This document shows, in pieces, positions 60,406-64,000 of a DNA stretch of 64,000 bases. A program made the position numbers and the translations under genes. The stretch's first letter is position 1. Each line of letters starts with the position of its first letter. Under the pieces are notes generated by a model, which worked only from the letters and a program-made list of their open reading frames with translations, made no database searches and was not told the origin of the DNA. This DNA comes from Chimonanthus salicifolius. Taxonomy: Eukaryota > Streptophyta > Magnoliopsida > Laurales > Calycanthaceae. The stretch is from positions 28,755,631 to 28,819,630 of the forward strand of contig CM023535.1 of assembly GCA_013350335.1 (NCBI GenBank). Reading direction: 5' to 3'.

Positions 60406-62450
60406 AATACCCCCAAACTTAGATTTTGCTAGTCCTCGAGCAAAACAAAAACTAAAAACTAAAACAAAATTAATCCTAATCTACACCACTTTCGCTGGCA
60501 CTCTCGATTGCATTTAGCATATGCAACAAGCCTTTAAACCCCTAGCTCACCACTAGTGGACGAGTTATAATCTCGTGAGGGTTTCCAATGATGATACCCA
60601 CAAACATCAAATTTCAGCAAAAATATCTAAACACAACTTTAAATATCATAAAACTCCAAAATTCATTTTGGGAAACTTATACTCGGAGTGTAGTGTGTGA
60701 TAGCCAACAATAACGTACCTTATTTTTCAAAATACGCACAAGTTTTGCAACCATCAGCTAAAAATATGCTTAAACTCTAAATCTCACAAAGGTATATCTC
60801 TCAGAAAGATTTTCGCTCAGAGATTAGGTTAAATTTCTCTCAAAAGTATACGTGAGCGGAATAATTTTTCAAATACAAATATCTCACATATTTATCAACA
60901 AAGAACGGATTATAACAAATAAAACATAAATCTCATAAATGGATGCCATTTTTCTGAAAACGTTGAAATAATACACCATAATTCTTCATCGTCTATTCTC
61001 CATTTTAAATATCATTAACTTAAGATCAATTAGGACTTCCTAATAGGACAAAATGTGGCTTAGGACCGGGTTATATCAAAGAAGGATAACAGGACTCTAA
61101 AATTAATACTTTGAACAGAAAAGGTAGAGGTCTTCAAAATTAAAGATGGGATATTGCTTTTTCTATTTTCTTGTCTTTTCTCAATACTTTCAAAGCACTT
61201 TTTTTTCACATCCCTCTTTTGATGTATGGATGTTCCCCTTCTCAATTCTTTTTTTTTTTTCATCTCCTTTTGATGCTTTTTTTTCTTTTCTTTTTCAGCT
61301 GCCATAATTTTCTTAGAGTACCATCCCAATAACAATCATCTCTAACCTTTTCCGGGCCCTAGAATAGATCACAGATTTTTCAATGTAGGCTCAAACTCCA
61401 CAACCGGAGTTGGGTATGGATAACATGGCTAACAATAAAACAAGCTATATTTTACATTTAAAGCTTAAAAGTGGGAACTGACATGATAACATGACCAATA
61501 TAGGTAGGCTTCAAAGGCTCAAACGATCCAAAAATAATGGCTTATATCACTTCCTAAGCTTCATATGAATAATAACACAACTTCAAATAAATTCAGAAAA
61601 ATATCTGGTGCAATAATCCAAAATTTGATTTCATTTTCAGTATATGACCAAAACAAAGAATAATGAGATCTAACAAAAATAATGAGCACATCAAATAAAA
61701 TAAGAATTACTTATAACCCTCAGAAAAATAGAATGGCTCAAAAGCTCACTCGGTCACAAGTCTCCACTGCTATTCTTCCGATGATTACTTAACTCATGAA
61801 TACTCTTATTTTTCAGGCTAACATTAATATGGCTAGTGTAAAAGTTTTCCAAGCATAAATTTCACAAAATTCAAATAGAAAAGCATGACATAAAAATTTT
61901 AATCCACATATTAATGTTGAAAATCAAAGATTTTTTTTTTTCAATTTTTTTTTAACTCAAAAACAAAACGTAAAACTGATTTTTTTTTTTTTTGTGACTC
62001 TAAAATGGACACAAGACTCAAAATAGACACAGTGTAACCCCCCAATACCCCCAAACTTAAATTGAACTTTGTTCGCAATGTTCCCTAATCTACATGTGCA
62101 CCTGCAAATTAGAAGAAAATATCAGAATAGAACAATTTGAGTTGAGAAATACCTGAGAGAACTCTCTTTATTCAAAACCTGCAAAAACAATGAAACACAC
62201 AAAAACACAACACACAACAAAAAGGACTCTAGACTGACTCTCACACAAGACTGACTGACTCAAACGAATTGAAAATCCTAAACAAGACTGACAACATAGA
62301 CAGAATCAGAAAAAGACACACACAAAAAGCAAAAATTTAACGTAGACAAACTGGACAAAATGGACATATGGACATAGACAGGCTCAGACTCAAACAAAGA
62401 ATGATGGGTGGATGGATGAATGAGTGGATATGGATAGGCAAACCTTCCTA
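60406..62450 (-). other. Athila-like non-coding region between integrase and LTR, with two polypurine tracts
   Basis: A minus-strand tract AAGTTTGGGGGTAT adjoins the LTR (about 60407-60420). A second copy, TAAGTTTGGGGGTATTGGGG, lies at about 62041-62060. Between them the DNA is AT-rich and has no open frame longer than about 90 codons. Athila elements often carry an extra ORF here; I do not see it. Confidence 0.75.
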
Positions 62451-63731
62451 TCAATCTTGATAGATAGGATCATCCAGTGGGATCTGAACTTCTTCCTCTG
62501 GTTTGTGAAACTCTAAGAATGGTTTAAGACGCTGACCATTAACTTTCCAAACATGGCCATTCTTAGGATGCTTAATCTGAACTGCCCCATGCGAAAAAAC
62601 AACATGAACAATATATGGAACTGTCCACTTTGACCTTAATTTTCCCAGAAACAGATGCAATCGAGAATGGTATAGTAAGACCTTCTGACCAACTGTGAAA
62701 GTTTTTGTCAGAATATTCTTATCATGAACCAATTTCATCCGATTTTTGTACTTTCTCGCAGTGTCATAGGCATCTTTCCTAATTTCATCCAATTCAGACA
62801 ATTGGAGCTTTCTATGCTGCCCAGCCTTGTCTAGAGCAAAATTTATATGCTTGATAGCCCAATATGCACGATGCTCTAACTCAACTGGCAAATGACAGGC
62901 TTTCCCATACACTATCCTATAGGGGGACATTCCAATGGGCATCTTGAATGCACTACGATATGCCCAGAGTGCATCAGTAAGTCTCAAAGACCAGTCTTTT
63001 ATGGATGGATTAACTGTCTTCTCCAGAATATGTTTAATCTCTCGGTTTGAAATTTCCACTTGCCCACTTGTTTGTGGATGATAAGGAGTAGCAACCTTAT
63101 CCATCACCCCATATGATTTCATCAATGTTTTAAACGGGCGATTACAGAAGTGCTTACCCCCATCACTGATGATAGTTCGTGGTATTCCAAATCTAGAGAA
63201 AATATTTTCTTTTAAGAAATGAAGGACAACTTTATGATCATTGGTTTTGCAAGCCACCTCTTCTACCCACTTACTAAAATAGTTAACCCCTACCAAAATG
63301 TAAAGATTACCAAAGGAATTAGGAAACGGTCCCATGAAATCAATGCCCCAAACATCAAAAAGTTCAACAGGTAAAATTGGATTTAACGGCATCATATTTC
63401 GACGAGACAGACTACCTAACCTCTGACATCTGTCACATGACACAAAATAGGTATGGGTATCTTTGAACATCGAAGGCCAGTAAAAACCACACTACAAAAT
63501 CTTCGTAGTGGTCTTGTTCAAACTGAAATGACCTCCACAAGCCTGATCATGACAAAACTTAACGACACTGAGTTGACTGGACTCCGAGAGACAACGACGA
63601 ATGATTTGGTCCGAACAATATTTGAACAAGTAGGGATCATCCCAGATAAAGTATTTGACTTCTGCCAAAAATTTTGACTTATCTTGCTTAGTCCAATGCT
63701 CAGGCATCAAACCAGTGACAAGATAATTCAC
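62451..63731 (-). pseudogene. Athila-like integrase
   Basis: The integrase would insert cDNA in the nucleus. The HHCC zinc finger is in 63731-63470 (CHDQACGGHFS, then CDRCQRLG). The core has [18 protein letters not shown] (first D), [11 protein letters not shown] (second D) and [15 protein letters not shown] with the glutamate. [17 protein letters not shown] and the C-terminal [12 protein letters not shown] and [15 protein letters not shown] blocks follow to the stop at 62451. Apart from a TAG at 63492-63494 (likely CAG) between finger and core, the 339-codon part is open. Confidence 0.93.
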
Positions 63732-64000
63732 AATATCTGCAAACCAAGGTAATTAGGAAACTGACATGAGTTACTCATCAGGGAATGATTCAGCAATAGG
63801 TATCGGGTCATCAGAAAATTCAGTTACCAATCTAGACAAATGGTCTGCTACCACATTCTCGGAACCTTTCTTGTCCCGGATTTCAATATCAAATTCTTGT
63901 AGCAAGAGAACCCATCTAATCAAGCGAGACTTAACATCTTTCTTAGATAGAAGATACTTGAGAGCAGCATGATCAGAGTAGATAATGACCTTCGAACCCA
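63732..64000 (-). pseudogene. Athila-like RNase H, C-terminal end (cut by the window edge)
   Basis: Reading from 64000 leftwards: [17 protein letters not shown] with a catalytic aspartate, [20 protein letters not shown], and VADHLSRL. The linker to integrase has two TAA stops (63771-63773 and 63753-63755), both explicable as CAA changes. RT lies outside the window. Confidence 0.88.

Larger units (their letters stand above)
58108..64000 (-). mobile_element. Athila-like Ty3/gypsy element, 3' part (runs off the right edge)
   Basis: Right to left on the minus strand: end of RNase H, integrase, 2 kb of non-coding DNA, a polypurine tract and the 3' LTR. The integrase signature, the AAGTTTGGGGGTAT polypurine tract and the LTR beginning TGATAAAC are typical of Athila/Tat elements. 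Confidence 0.88.

Overview
The window is intergenic plant DNA made almost entirely of nested retrotransposons. I found no intact host gene, no tRNA or rRNA gene and no CRISPR array. The evidence for a plant is the set of element families: two SIRE-like Ty1/copia elements with tRNA-iMet-type priming sites and, in one, a plant-transposon-protein ORF downstream of RNase H; Tekay/Del-like Ty3/gypsy chromoviruses whose LTRs are 3 to 4.3 kb long and run from TGTAACACCCC to GGGGCGTTACA; Athila-like Ty3/gypsy; and a plant L1-type LINE with a C-terminal RNase H. The species cannot be named from this. A large dicot genome is plausible but is only inference.

Layout. (1) SIRE-A (+) occupies 1-23257: decayed RT and RNase H (1-1674), a palindrome cluster, a downstream ORF split into 2221-2990 and 17536-17889, a polypurine tract, and a 3' LTR from 18330. 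It is interrupted by Tekay-1 (-, 2991-17535), which itself carries a solo LTR (+, 7147-10141), and by a solo LTR (-, 19527-22802) inside the SIRE-A 3' LTR. (2) 23258-24025 is unassigned AT-rich DNA. (3) SIRE-D (+) starts at 24026. Its 5' LTR is split by an Athila-like LTR (24660-26429 and 49515-about 50052). That LTR is in turn split by the 23-kb Tekay-2 element (-, 26430-49514, target duplication CATTT). Tekay-2 holds gag-pol remnants, a solo LTR in its 3' LTR (28494-31508), a related but rearranged insert in its 5' LTR (45171-48478), a solo LTR in gag (36228-40023) and a 5'-truncated LINE (41429-43761). SIRE-D then continues with a primer site, gag (split by an inverted solo LTR at about 51747-55334 carrying four 626-bp tandem copies) and a protease scrap near 57090. 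(4) An Athila-like element (-) runs from 58108 to beyond the right edge, with LTR, two polypurine tracts, integrase and the end of RNase H.

All coding regions are broken. Nearly all visible premature stops could have come from C-to-T change at CAA, CAG or CGA codons, as expected for methylated, silenced repeats. The most unusual signal is the Tekay LTRs. They hold roughly 75 dispersed copies of a 12-bp-stem hairpin (GGGTTCGGCCAT / ATGGCCGAACCC), further conserved hairpins, and several minisatellites. At least one rearrangement junction and two one-arm deletions fall exactly in these hairpins. All boundaries were read by eye, and no alignment or database search was run.
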